Shown here piece by piece: positions 7,838 through 17,229 of a stretch of DNA of 38,156 bases. Source of the stretch: a virus; IMG/VR virus record IMGVR_UViG_3300010885_039985, positions 1 to 38,156 of that record, one strand, 5' to 3'. Numbering within the stretch: position 1 is the first letter of the stretch; each line of letters begins with the position of its first letter. Under the pieces are notes generated by a model that was not told where the DNA came from, searched no databases, and saw nothing but the letters and a program-made list of their open reading frames with translations. The translations under genes and the position numbers were made by a program.

Positions 7838-8740
7838 ATGCCATCCCTCTCTGCCACACTTGAGAAAGTCAGGCTGGCCCTCGCGGGAGCCAAGCGTCCC
7901 GCCGTGCTCTGGTCCGGCGGCAAGGACTCCACGGTCCTCCTGCACCTCGCCCGCCAAGTGATGCCGGAGATCGAGTGCATCCAGTTTCAGCTCCCTTGGA
8001 TGAAGCAGAAGTGGGCCTTCCAGAATAAGCTCGCCGCGGAGTGGGGCCTCACGGTCCATGATTCGCTCCCTCTCTCCTCCGCTCTCTGCCATGGCCGGGA
8101 CCGTATCGACCTCATGGAGGCCTACTCCATCGGAGAGAGGAGTATCGTGATCGCCAGGGGAAGCGAGCCCTTCGAGGAGGGGAAGCCCTTTCTCTGCGGA
8201 AAGGAGTGGCTCTCCCGGCCGAAGGCCGCGGCCGTCGAGTTCCCCTGGGATCTCCTGCTCTGCGGCCATAAATCGGATGACACCGATCCTCTCTCCGGTC
8301 CGATCCCGCTGAACCTGGACCGCCTCGACATCGAGGGGAGCGCCTCGGTCTGGTACCCGCTTCGAGACTGGACAGATGCCGATGTCTCCGCGTATATTGT
8401 CTCCAGTGGGATCTCGTGGGATGAGGGCCGTTACGATCTGATCGACGGGGTGCTCACGACCAAGGCCGACAAGCACCTCAACAGCGACTACTACCATGCC
8501 TGCTTCCGTTGTCTCGACCGCCGGGAGGAGGCCTATGTCGCCTGCCCGAAGCTGGCGGGAGGCGTCATTGCCAACATCTCCACCCAGGTCCAGCACTACG
8601 AGCCGAGCTTCGACTACTGCAATCTAAGGACCTCGCCATGTACGACTGCCAATCCTGCGGAGCCTGCTGCTCCCACAAATGGAGCTGGCCCATCCTCCGG
8701 CGAGACCGCTCCGACGCCACCCGCATCGACCCGTCACTGA
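7838..8740 (+). CDS. PAPS-reductase-like / adenine-nucleotide alpha-hydrolase, 300 aa
   Basis: Carries the PP-loop SGGKDS at residues 26-31 (VLWSGGKDSTVLLHLA), which binds ATP or a phosphoadenosyl group. Downstream are LLCGHKSDDTD, WYPLRDWTDADVSAYI and a cysteine pair CFRC (222, 225) plus Cys236. Members of this superfamily reduce PAPS or, in DndC-like branches, move sulfur onto nucleic acids. Phage members are frequent and mostly uncharacterised. The last 35 residues are Pro/Ala/Thr-rich and overlap the next gene by 103 bases in another frame, so the stop is probably a read-out beyond the folded domain. The substrate cannot be told. Confidence 0.82.
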   Translation: MPSLSATLEKVRLALAGAKRPAVLWSGGKDSTVLLHLARQVMPEIECIQFQLPWMKQKWAFQNKLAAEWGLTVHDSLPLSSALCHGRDRIDLMEAYSIGERSIVIARGSEPFEEGKPFLCGKEWLSRPKAAAVEFPWDLLLCGHKSDDTDPLSGPIPLNLDRLDIEGSASVWYPLRDWTDADVSAYIVSSGISWDEGRYDLIDGVLTTKADKHLNSDYYHACFRCLDRREEAYVACPKLAGGVIANISTQVQHYEPSFDYCNLRTSPCTTANPAEPAAPTNGAGPSSGETAPTPPASTRH

Positions 8741-8922
8741 CGCGGACTGATTACCCCCTCATGAAGACACTCAACCACCGTTGCGCTGCCCTAACCGGAA
8801 CGGTCGGCACCTCGGTCGGCTGCTCGATCTACGAGGACCGGCCCGCTGCTTGCCGGGCTTTCACGGCCGGATCCCCTCTCTGCCTAGAAGCCCGTAAATC
8901 CAAGAATCTCCCAACCCCCTAA
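8638..8922 (+). CDS. YkgJ-type CxxCxxCC metal-binding protein, 94 aa
   Basis: Begins MYDCQSCGACCSHKW, the CxxCxxCC signature (Cys4, 7, 10, 11) of the YkgJ/zinc-iron-chelate family (PF03692). Later come GCSIYEDRPAACRAF, giving the family's second Cys-rich block. Proteins of this type are thought to bind iron or zinc and often sit next to modification enzymes. The start lies inside the 3' end of the PAPS-reductase-like gene (103-base overlap), so the two are translated from one transcript and probably act together. An open frame continues upstream to 8509 but only the ATG at 8638 puts the motif at the N-terminus. Confidence 0.8.
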   Translation: MYDCQSCGACCSHKWSWPILRRDRSDATRIDPSLTRTDYPLMKTLNHRCAALTGTVGTSVGCSIYEDRPAACRAFTAGSPLCLEARKSKNLPTP

Positions 8923-8926
8923 TTCC

Positions 8927-9328
8927 ATGTTCCCCTACGCACCCTCCGTCAACGACACCTCCGGCCAGATCCAAGGGGAATACAACTATAAGGGAGCCCA
9001 GGCTGTCGCCAACGGGATCAGCAGCGCCGCCTCCTCGATCGCCGGTGCGGGTACTGGCCTGGCTAAACAGGGCCAGATGGACCGGGCCACCCTCGACATG
9101 AATATCGGCAAGATGGATCAGTACCATCAGGCGGGCCTCATGGATGGCGACACCTACGCAAAGTTTGTAGCCATGGGAGTTAATAAGCAGAGCGGAGCGC
9201 TGGCGGGATTTGAATCCACGGTTGTCCATCCCTATCTCCAGCAGCAAGGCTATCAGGCCCAGCAGCAGGCCAAGCAGATGTATGGCCAGGGCCAGCAAGA
9301 GAACACCGGCTCACCCATCTCCTTCTAG
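8927..9328 (+). CDS. Probable small ejection/virion protein, 133 aa
   Basis: Starts 5 bases after the previous stop. The sequence is helical and low in charge (AVANGISSAASSIAGAGTGL), then glutamine-rich at the end (YLQQQGYQAQQQAKQMYGQG). That composition resembles the neighbouring 331-aa protein and podovirus ejection proteins. There is no signal peptide and no catalytic motif. Its place between two larger virion proteins suggests it is packaged. Function unproven. Confidence 0.6.
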   Translation: MFPYAPSVNDTSGQIQGEYNYKGAQAVANGISSAASSIAGAGTGLAKQGQMDRATLDMNIGKMDQYHQAGLMDGDTYAKFVAMGVNKQSGALAGFESTVVHPYLQQQGYQAQQQAKQMYGQGQQENTGSPISF

Positions 9329-9331
9329 GTT

Positions 9332-10138
9332 ATGGCTGACCAATCCCAGGTTCTCAGCCTCGAAGACTTCGGCAGGCAGTTTCTTAAGATCCGGCCGGGG
9401 ACAACCGTAAGTGGCAAGGATGCCGTCCGCGTGCGTCAGATGTATGGCTCCTACATGAGCACGGCGGTGAAGGAGTTAGCCAGCGCTGCCAAGCCACCCT
9501 TCAATCCGGGTGGCTCGGAAGTCTCTCTCCCCGATGGCCGGAAGATCCAGATGGTCACGACATCGAACGGCTCCGCCATGCCCGCCCCCAAGGAGGAGGC
9601 CCCCAAGTTCGAGCGGATCACCGCCGCTGATGGCACGGTTAAGCTGATCGACACCATGACAGGCAAGGCGATCACCGCCTGGGATGAGCAGACTGGCTCC
9701 CCGGTCAAGGCTCCCGTCCGCTCCGGAGAGGATGCGGTCAAGGGCATCCAGGAGGACCAGCTCGCCCAGGACATCGCCAAGCTGAAGTCCGGCAGCGCTC
9801 CCTGGTATCAAACGGATGCCTCCTACCAGCGCGACATCGCCGGCAAGCAGGCCCAGCTCAACGCCCTCTACAATCCTCAGTCAATGGCCGGTCCCGCAGC
9901 AACAACACAGGCAGCTCCAGCTCCCCAAGCAGCGCCCGCCCCGGCTGCGCCAGCCCAGGCCCCGACACCCGATGCCTCCTACCTCACAGGACCAGCTCCG
10001 GATCCCGATCCCCAGCCTTCTACGCCTTCTGCACCCCAGGCCCCTTCGATGGATCCTGACTCGATCAAGGCTGCCTATAAGGCCGGTCAACTGACCAGGG
10101 AGCAGGCCGTCGGGATGCTCAAGGCCCACGGTTACTAG
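9332..10138 (+). CDS. Hypothetical virion protein with Pro/Ala linker, 268 aa
   Basis: The N-terminal third (VLSLEDFGRQFLKIRPGTTV, RVRQMYGSYMSTAVKEL) looks globular. The middle has AADGTVKLIDTMTGKAITAW. From about residue 185 to 240 it is a proline/alanine/glutamine linker, and it closes with a short helical hairpin DSIKAAYKAGQLTREQAVGM, like a SHOCT-type oligomerisation tail ('G.it.eEf...K..ll'). Ends 3 bases before the giant gene. Probably part of the ejected or internal complex, by context only. Confidence 0.6.
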   Translation: MADQSQVLSLEDFGRQFLKIRPGTTVSGKDAVRVRQMYGSYMSTAVKELASAAKPPFNPGGSEVSLPDGRKIQMVTTSNGSAMPAPKEEAPKFERITAADGTVKLIDTMTGKAITAWDEQTGSPVKAPVRSGEDAVKGIQEDQLAQDIAKLKSGSAPWYQTDASYQRDIAGKQAQLNALYNPQSMAGPAATTQAAPAPQAAPAPAAPAQAPTPDASYLTGPAPDPDPQPSTPSAPQAPSMDPDSIKAAYKAGQLTREQAVGMLKAHGY

Positions 10139-10141
10139 GCC

Positions 10142-13100
10142 ATGGCAACCAAGGCAGAGGACTTCCTCGATGCTGCCGATGCCCCGGTAGCACCTTCTAC
10201 CTCGCAAGCTGGCCTCTCGGCTGATGCTTTCCTGGGCGCTCCCGATCCCACTCCTGATCAACCAACTCAGCCCCCGGTCCCGATCACTAGCGCCGGTCCG
10301 CTCAATGATGCAGGATCCTTCCTGGACGCACCGGCCGCGGCTCCCCTGGGAGCCGTCGATCGCTCCGGCCGTCCTCTTGATCCCGCCAAGGCCGCCTTCG
10401 CACCCGAGGGAACTGACCCACTCTCACAGGCAAGCCGATGGAACGCCGAGACCTCCCCCTACAAAGTCACCTCCGGCGGCCTGGAGCTGGACCCTCTCCG
10501 CTATGGAGCAGGCGTCTCTAGTGCCTTCACCGACGGTCTCCTCGACCAGCCGACCTACGACAAGCTCTCGGCCAATGCCCCCAAGATCGAGGAGGCTGCA
10601 CGGAAGCGGCGCGACATGGAGCTCTCGGCCGGATCCTCTCCCGAGGGGAAGGCTCTCCTCCATGGTCTCGGCCGGGGTGGAGCCGTCACGATGGGCTTCA
10701 CCGGAGGAGCAGCTCTCCCTGGACTAGCCGGTCTCCCCGGCGGTCCTCTCGCTCTCGTCACCGGAGCAGCAGGGGGAATCGTCGGTGGGTACGCAGCGGG
10801 CAAGGCCTATGATGCCACCTACCAGGCGCTCGCTGATCACGACGCTGAGTTCAACAGCTACCTCTCCGCCAGTGAAGCACGCCCCGGCTACAATGCCCTG
10901 GGAGAGCTGGCCTCCATCGCCGTCGCTGCACCGATGGCACCTTACAATCTCGTCAAGGGGATCCAGCTTGTGCGTGAAACCAAGGGAGCCCTGGAGGCTG
11001 CCAAGTTCGCCGGGAAGGTGATCGGGATCGGAGCCGGGACGGGAGCCGCCACCGATGTCGCCTGGAAGCTAGGAGATCAGGCCTTCGCCAGTGGGGATCA
11101 AACACCGGAGGGTCCCACCTTCCAGGGCGCTCTTCAGTCCGCCGCCATGGGAGCTCTCCTCTCGGGCCTCACCGTCCAGAATAAACGCTACGAGCTCTCC
11201 GACATCCAGGGTCTCGTCGGGAGATCACAGGCTGGCGAGAAGCTGAACGCCATGGACCAGGAGGCAGTCTCCACCGCGCTCCGTGTGGCCGAGAGTGTCA
11301 AAGGTGAGTTCCCCAACTCCAAGCCAACCGATCTCTCCATGAGGCAGACTTCCTTCATGGGTCAGCCGGAGGCGATCTCCGCCAAGGTGACGATGGGGGA
11401 AGCTGGAAACCTGAAACCTGAAGTTGGAAACCTGAATGCTCCAGCGCCAGCAGCAACATCGCCCACTCCCGCCGCTCCATCTCAAGCCCCCGTTGCCTCG
11501 CTGCCCTCGCCCGCTCCTCTCCCCCTGGAGAACATTCCGGCCGGTGGATTTACGATGGATCGGAATAACGCCGCTCCTGCCAATGTCCCGGAGGGTGTGA
11601 TCGCTATGGCGGGAAGACCAGCGCTGCCGAATCAAGCATCTTCATCTTCAGTAACTCCAACAATCGCCGAGAATCCGTCGATAACTCAAGTTACCACACC
11701 GGTTTCCAACGCGAGCGCCGAGGCTTTCCTGGATGACGCTCCCGCCCTGGTGAATACGCCGACGGAATCTACCGTCAATCCCTCCATGCACCCCGTGGTG
11801 GAGGCTCCGATCTCTGAGATCACGCTCTCGGAGGATGTCCAGAACTTCAAATCCGAGGCCTCCTCCTCGACTGGCGTGGTCCATGGCAACCAACTCCAGG
11901 GAACCTACAACCGCCTCGGCACCGGGAATATCGTTCTCTGGAAGCGCACCAATGGCGCTCTGGAGGTGATCTCCGGGAGGCACCGCTTCGACCTGGCCAA
12001 AAGGACAGGAGAGAAAACAATCCCAGCTCAGATCGTCCAGGAGTCACAGGGATTCAATACTCAGGACGCAATGACCCTAGACGCGGAACTCAACATCCGC
12101 GATGGTCAAGGGACGGTACACGATTATGCAAGCTACTTCAAAAACGCATCCATCACCGAGCAAGAAGCCAGCCAGGGAGGACTACTATCGCGCATTAAGG
12201 GCCGTTCCGGCTGGGCGCTCGGCCGCAGCGCGAGCAATGATCTTTACGCAGCCTTCAGCGCCGGAAGAATCTCAGAAGCCAAAGCAGTAGCCATCGCGCA
12301 AGCTGCTCCGGGAGACGAGGAATCCCAACGCGCCGGTCTCGCACAGGCTAAGACCGCCTCGATGACGCCGGAGGCGCTCGGCACGCTGGTCTCGATGGTC
12401 AAGTATAGCAAGGCCCAGGGAACCCAGGAGGATCTCTTCGGTGGATCCGACGCCGGGGTCAACGAGGCGCTCCGCCTGGTGAAGCTGGCTAACTCCAAGG
12501 CCGACGAGATCCAGGATCAGATCACCGCCGTCCGGGCCGCAGCCAGGAGGCCGGAGGCCGCCGCCAAGCTGGGGGTCAATGTTAAGGATCCGGAAGGAAT
12601 CCTGAAGCGGGTCGTGGAACTCCAGGTCAAGGCCGATCAGTACCGCAAGTTCTACCTCTACCCTGAAATCCGAGCCGAGCTGACGGGAGCCTTCACGCCA
12701 CCGTCTGAAACCCAAGCAACTCCCAACACTAGCGAGGTAGCTCCCAACACAACGGAGGTAGCTCCCAACATAGCCACCAACGGGGAGGGGAATCTCTTCG
12801 GGGAAGCCGCAATGCCGTTCAATCTCTACGGCCAAGCAGAGCAAGGCCCTACTCCGGCCGAGCTGGCAGCGACCGAGGCGGAGCGCCTGGCCCAGGAGGA
12901 GGCCGACCGCAACCAAGGGGATATGTTCTCAGGTGGCGGAGGGAATGCTGACTATGGCCCACAATCTCCTGGGGGAAATAGGAGCAACACCGCTGCCGAA
13001 GCTGGTCCCTCTGTCCCTGACAATGCTCCCATGGTCACACGCGGTCCCGGCTGGGAGATGCCTGAGATCCTGGGTGGAACCGATCGGGTCCTCCCTATCG

Positions 13101-16100
13101 AGGTGCCGGAGCTGATCCGCTGGTTCAGGGAGGCTACCGGCTTCTCTCCCTCACTCCGCCGCTCTAGCCGTGCGCTCGGGATGTTCACCGGGATCGGACC
13201 CGGCCGCATCTGGATCCGCTCTTCTCTCTTTAGCAACCCTGCCTCGGTCGCCATGACGCTGGCCCACGAGATCGGTCACTGGATTGATTACTTACCCGCT
13301 GAGTCACTCAAGCGGGGCAATATCCTGGGTAGGCTCGGCAGCCTCCTCTCCTACCTGAAGCACACCATGCCGCTCGGGGCCTCTCCCTCTCCGGTCGATA
13401 GCCCAAGCGGACCCGCACCAACCGCCAAGGAGCGCCGGAAGATCGCCGACGCTGCCCTGGAGGATCTCCGCAAGTCGATCGGAGAAGTCATCACCAAGAT
13501 CATGGTGGAGGAGCCGATCTTCCGCGATCTCGGGATCTCCCCGGAGGATGTGAAGAGTCTCTTTGGCCTGAATGCCAGGGAGGAGCTCCCGGCTCTCTAC
13601 GATTGGTTCGCCAAGCAGGACAGCCCCACCAAGAAGAGCGTGGTCAAGCAGGCGATGGCCGGGATCGTGGACGAGCGGATCAAACAGTTCGGCAAGCAGG
13701 AGCAGATCGGGACCAGGATGGTGGAGAAGGATGTCCGCACCGCTGGTCGCCCGCCTACCGCCGAGGAGATCAAGCAGGCGATCACCAACGCCATGCGCCA
13801 GGAGTACCGCAAGCGGAACCTGGCCAGCAATACGATGATCAGGGATGAGCTGATGGAGCTCTCTCAATGGTGGAAGCCCTTCGACATCGCCCTCTCTCCT
13901 GCCTCCTATGTCTCCTATCGGAACAGCTCGAAGGAGCTCTACGCCGACGCGATCTCTGTCCTCTTCAACTCACCCGCCGACCTGGAGCAGCGCTGCCCTT
14001 CCTTCTGGGAAGCCTTCTGGCTGAATGTCGAACGCAAGCCTGAGATCGCTGAGGCGATCCTGGGGATCCAAACCTTCCTGGCCAAGGGGCCGGAGGCCGT
14101 CAATGTCGCCCGGATCTCGGAGCAGAAGGCCGGATATGCCAAGGCCCGCGAGCTGGTCAAGCGCCGCGCTGCCTCGATGAAGGCCTGGTCCACCTCTCCG
14201 ATGCGTCTCTGGGAGCGGATGAAGGATAGCTACTACTTCTACGCCGCCCCGGCGATCGAGCTGATGCACGCGAAGCGGGCCTCCGGAGCGCCGATGGGTC
14301 CCGAGGATCGGATGGACTGGCTCTTCGAGGAGATGCCTCTTGCCAACTCTTCGGTCCAGGCTGATCTCATGGAGATCACGGCCACGGTGACGCCTCTCCT
14401 CCAGGCCGTCGGTCTCTCCGATGATGATCTCGGGATCTACCTGGAGAACTTCCGTATCGCCAATGAGCGGATCGAAGTGGAGAAGCAGCTCGGCAAGGCG
14501 AGCTCGCAGGAGAGTGAAGTCGTCGTGACCGGCCGGACGGTGATGGCCAACCCTGACGGCAAGCACCCTGCCCTGGCCCAGGCTCTCCTCGATCAGCAGC
14601 AGGCAGAGATGACGCCCGAAGCATGGAAGGCGCTCCAGGCTGCCGCCCAGGCCTTCCATGATAAGATTTTCTCCGTGGTCGAGGATGCGGTCGATGCCGG
14701 GATCATCTCGCGTGAGACCTTTGACACGCTCTTGGTACCAAATCGCGATGTTTACGCCACGTTCACGCCGCTGAAGTACGCGGATCGCTATGTCCCGGCT
14801 GCCATCGTCCGCCAAGTCGGCACGCTCGACCAGGTAGCCAACCCCTTCACCCAAACCGTCCTGAAGATGGTGGCGATGCGCCGCGCCGCGCAGTCGAACA
14901 AGGCGAAGGCTACCTTCTTCGGATGGATGAAGGAGTCCTTCCCTGGCATGATCCGCGCGGCCGAGATGCGCTGGGATGGCCGCCGCAATGTGCCGGTCCC
15001 GACCCATGAAGTCGGCTGGTCCACGGTGAACTACCGCGCCGATGGCAAGCTCCGCGCCGTCCACCTCCCGGAGCGCTATGCTGCGATGTTCGAGGCGATG
15101 TCTCCAGCTCACCAGGACGGCCTCACTCAGGCTCTCTCGATGGCCTGGAACTCCCTGGCCTACCCGCTGATCATTAAATACAACCCGTCGTTCCAGCTCG
15201 CTCTCTCGCCGATGCGCGATCTCCTCCGCACGATGCGGAACGCTCCGAACAAGACACGCGGCCGGATCCTCGGTGAGATGGCCTATCAGATCGGTCTCGC
15301 CGCCCTCCAGCCGGAAGGCCGCGCCGCCCTGGCAACAACCGCCGGAGGAGTGATCGGTCAGGCTGTCGGATCCATCGGTGGATTCGTCGCTGGTCCCGCC
15401 GCTGCCCTGGCCGCCGGTCAGATGGGATCCTATGTCGGTGCCGCTGCCGGGATGGCCGTCGGGAAGATCCTGGCCATGATCCCTCTTCAGGTCGGATCCT
15501 CTCCGATCGTGGACCGGATCACCGGCGGGTCCGATGCCCTCCTCCAGGAGATGCTCCTGAACGGGGCCGTGGTCGGGCCGCACGAGTCATTCTACGTCAC
15601 GCCCAATGCGGAAGGGGCTCTCGGTGACATCCTCCGTCAATTCCATATGCTGCCTCACGAAGATCAGCCTGCCTTTAGCCGTAAGTGGTTCATGAAGCCG
15701 GTGATGGAGTACCTCCGCGCTGTCCAGTTCGCCGGGCAAATCATGGAAGGCCTGCCCAAAGTCGCAGGCTATAAGGTCCTGGCCAAGGATCTCGGCTGGG
15801 GTGGCCGCGAGGCTGGGGCCTATGTGAGAAATTATCTCGGTGTCCCCAACTACATGAAGAAGGGGAACTCGATCTCGACGCCTGGTGTCCTCTTCCCCTT
15901 CATCAATATCACGATGCGCTCCTGGGAGTCCTCGATGAAGCTCCTGGCTGGCCGGGAGCGCGGTCGCAAGTCTCAGGCTGACTACATCCTCAGCTACATC
16001 CTGGCCGGTGGATTCCTCACGACGGTGATGATGGTCCTGGCGAGGGAAGGGATGTTCGGTGAGGAGCTGCAGAAGCTCACCGCCAAGATCCCGGAGCGCG

Positions 16101-16903
16101 ATGTCTATGCCTATCACTCGGTCCCCATCGGATCCACGACGACGGGTGACTATGGTGGCAAGACGGCCTATGTCCGCTGGCCGGTCGATGAGGTGGACCG
16201 CGCCGTCAATGGCATGGTCTATTACGGTCTGACCGCAACGATCCGGAAGTCGAAGGGGGAGAAGACAGGCCTCGGTCTCGGCAATATCCTGGCCGTTGCC
16301 GGGAATGAGACGCCCTCGCTCAATCCCTTCATCTCGCTCCCGGCCAAGTGGCTGACCTATGCAGCCGGGGGCAATCCCCTCGATGAGCAGCGCGGCCGAG
16401 CCATCCTGACGGATGATGAGCAGAAGGCCGGCGGCTGGCCCGCGGTGAAGCGCCTCCTCATTCACTCCTCGGACAAGATCGGTCTCGGGAACTTCCTCCG
16501 CTACGATGAGAAGAGTGATACGGTGGCGGAGTTTGCTCTCTCCTCGACGGCTCCGATTAATCGCCTCCTCAAGATCAGCGACGCCGGAGCTGCCGAACTC
16601 TCCCGCGATGAGCTGGCCGGGGAGGAGAAGGCGATCTCCCAGGTCCGTGTCAATCTGACCGATGATGTCCGCACCGCTACCAAGGAGTACGCCTGGCTGC
16701 AAAAGCTCGATGCCCACCGGACGCCCCAGCAAACCCTCCGCTACGCTGTCCTCAAGCAATGGTACGGAGGGATCTACCGGCCGCAGATCGAGGCGATGCG
16801 CTCCAGCGTGGAGCGGGGCCAACTGGACGCCGGAGCTCGGGCCGTCTCGACGATCAACGGGATCACCGATGGCATGAAACGGTCCTGGGCAAGGCAGAAG
16901 TAA
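10142..16903 (+). CDS. Giant polyvalent virion protein with ParB-like and zincin-like domains, 2253 aa
   Basis: Probably the large ejected protein of the virion, comparable in size to (but not recognisably related to) T7 gp16. The N-terminal repeats are FLDAAD/FLGAPD/FLDAPA. A Gly-rich hydrophobic stretch covers about 175-225. A ParB-like domain spans about 550-760 with ISGRHRFDLAKR (610-621). Residues 884-929 match the small early gene at 19781. A zincin domain has HEIGHW (His1042, Glu1043, His1046), with KELYADAIS at about 1264 supplying a likely third ligand, Glu1265. A second Gly-rich hydrophobic segment lies at about 1735-1785, preceded by YPLIIKYNPSFQLALSPMRD, which resembles polyvalent-protein-associated domains, and a further hydrophobic stretch is at about 1948-1970. 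The domain mix matches the 'polyvalent proteins' of phages and mobile elements, thought to enter the cell with the DNA and counter host functions. A family D repeat is read in frame at 11405-11436. Confidence 0.85.
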   Translation: MATKAEDFLDAADAPVAPSTSQAGLSADAFLGAPDPTPDQPTQPPVPITSAGPLNDAGSFLDAPAAAPLGAVDRSGRPLDPAKAAFAPEGTDPLSQASRWNAETSPYKVTSGGLELDPLRYGAGVSSAFTDGLLDQPTYDKLSANAPKIEEAARKRRDMELSAGSSPEGKALLHGLGRGGAVTMGFTGGAALPGLAGLPGGPLALVTGAAGGIVGGYAAGKAYDATYQALADHDAEFNSYLSASEARPGYNALGELASIAVAAPMAPYNLVKGIQLVRETKGALEAAKFAGKVIGIGAGTGAATDVAWKLGDQAFASGDQTPEGPTFQGALQSAAMGALLSGLTVQNKRYELSDIQGLVGRSQAGEKLNAMDQEAVSTALRVAESVKGEFPNSKPTDLSMRQTSFMGQPEAISAKVTMGEAGNLKPEVGNLNAPAPAATSPTPAAPSQAPVASLPSPAPLPLENIPAGGFTMDRNNAAPANVPEGVIAMAGRPALPNQASSSSVTPTIAENPSITQVTTPVSNASAEAFLDDAPALVNTPTESTVNPSMHPVVEAPISEITLSEDVQNFKSEASSSTGVVHGNQLQGTYNRLGTGNIVLWKRTNGALEVISGRHRFDLAKRTGEKTIPAQIVQESQGFNTQDAMTLDAELNIRDGQGTVHDYASYFKNASITEQEASQGGLLSRIKGRSGWALGRSASNDLYAAFSAGRISEAKAVAIAQAAPGDEESQRAGLAQAKTASMTPEALGTLVSMVKYSKAQGTQEDLFGGSDAGVNEALRLVKLANSKADEIQDQITAVRAAARRPEAAAKLGVNVKDPEGILKRVVELQVKADQYRKFYLYPEIRAELTGAFTPPSETQATPNTSEVAPNTTEVAPNIATNGEGNLFGEAAMPFNLYGQAEQGPTPAELAATEAERLAQEEADRNQGDMFSGGGGNADYGPQSPGGNRSNTAAEAGPSVPDNAPMVTRGPGWEMPEILGGTDRVLPIEVPELIRWFREATGFSPSLRRSSRALGMFTGIGPGRIWIRSSLFSNPASVAMTLAHEIGHWIDYLPAESLKRGNILGRLGSLLSYLKHTMPLGASPSPVDSPSGPAPTAKERRKIADAALEDLRKSIGEVITKIMVEEPIFRDLGISPEDVKSLFGLNAREELPALYDWFAKQDSPTKKSVVKQAMAGIVDERIKQFGKQEQIGTRMVEKDVRTAGRPPTAEEIKQAITNAMRQEYRKRNLASNTMIRDELMELSQWWKPFDIALSPASYVSYRNSSKELYADAISVLFNSPADLEQRCPSFWEAFWLNVERKPEIAEAILGIQTFLAKGPEAVNVARISEQKAGYAKARELVKRRAASMKAWSTSPMRLWERMKDSYYFYAAPAIELMHAKRASGAPMGPEDRMDWLFEEMPLANSSVQADLMEITATVTPLLQAVGLSDDDLGIYLENFRIANERIEVEKQLGKASSQESEVVVTGRTVMANPDGKHPALAQALLDQQQAEMTPEAWKALQAAAQAFHDKIFSVVEDAVDAGIISRETFDTLLVPNRDVYATFTPLKYADRYVPAAIVRQVGTLDQVANPFTQTVLKMVAMRRAAQSNKAKATFFGWMKESFPGMIRAAEMRWDGRRNVPVPTHEVGWSTVNYRADGKLRAVHLPERYAAMFEAMSPAHQDGLTQALSMAWNSLAYPLIIKYNPSFQLALSPMRDLLRTMRNAPNKTRGRILGEMAYQIGLAALQPEGRAALATTAGGVIGQAVGSIGGFVAGPAAALAAGQMGSYVGAAAGMAVGKILAMIPLQVGSSPIVDRITGGSDALLQEMLLNGAVVGPHESFYVTPNAEGALGDILRQFHMLPHEDQPAFSRKWFMKPVMEYLRAVQFAGQIMEGLPKVAGYKVLAKDLGWGGREAGAYVRNYLGVPNYMKKGNSISTPGVLFPFINITMRSWESSMKLLAGRERGRKSQADYILSYILAGGFLTTVMMVLAREGMFGEELQKLTAKIPERDVYAYHSVPIGSTTTGDYGGKTAYVRWPVDEVDRAVNGMVYYGLTATIRKSKGEKTGLGLGNILAVAGNETPSLNPFISLPAKWLTYAAGGNPLDEQRGRAILTDDEQKAGGWPAVKRLLIHSSDKIGLGNFLRYDEKSDTVAEFALSSTAPINRLLKISDAGAAELSRDELAGEEKAISQVRVNLTDDVRTATKEYAWLQKLDAHRTPQQTLRYAVLKQWYGGIYRPQIEAMRSSVERGQLDAGARAVSTINGITDGMKRSWARQK
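11405..11436. repeat. Repeat family D, in-frame inside the giant gene
   Basis: 'gaaacctgaaacctgaag' and 'ttggaaacctgaa' occur in a proline/alanine linker and encode GNLKPEVGNLN. The same element is non-coding at 25821-25844 and 26308-26340. A coding copy of an otherwise intergenic repeat indicates that the repeat can spread into genes. Confidence 0.8.
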
Positions 16904-17203
16904 CTACTCGTCACCAAGGCCCGGGGTGATGGCCGGGATGATGGCTGCCGGGATGGGTCCCCTTCCGGTATTGATAATCCGGTAGCCATTATCCCCATTA
17001 GGCTGGACGTAGATCGCTCCCTGGTCGGTGAAGGTGACGCTCGATCCGTCGCTGTGGGTATTCACGAAGTAGTTCTTCCCTCCATCGGAGACGATGTAGG
17101 AGTTGTCCTGGTTGCGGTGAGGCTTGGCCTCGGCGCTCGGGATGGTCGTGATGATTGCGGCCGCTGCCAGGATGGCAGCGAGTAGGGTAGTGTGTTTGTT
17201 CAT
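16904..17203 (-). CDS. Secreted small protein, 99 aa (possible lysogenic-conversion gene)
   Basis: Starts MNKHTTLLAAILAAAAIITT and continues IPSAEAKPH: a basic start, a hydrophobic core and an AEA-type cleavage site, so a Sec signal peptide of about 26 residues. The mature part is beta-rich (YIVSDGGKNYFVNTHSDGSS, GAIYVQPNGDNGYRI) without cysteines or known motifs. Its TAG stop (16904-16906) is the base after the stop of the giant gene on the other strand, so the two transcripts collide tail to tail. An exported protein beside the integrase is typical of genes expressed in the lysogen, but no function can be read from the sequence. Confidence 0.7.
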   Translation of the reverse strand: MNKHTTLLAAILAAAAIITTIPSAEAKPHRNQDNSYIVSDGGKNYFVNTHSDGSSVTFTDQGAIYVQPNGDNGYRIINTGRGPIPAAIIPAITPGLGDE

Positions 17204-17229
17204 GGTGTGGGTGGGGTTGGTTGTTGTGG

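Noticed and set aside
13970-15583. 537-aa minus-strand ORF opposite the giant gene
   Set aside because: Shadow of GC-rich codons; no start context, low-complexity Arg/Gly/His/Asp composition, and the plus strand has clear domains.
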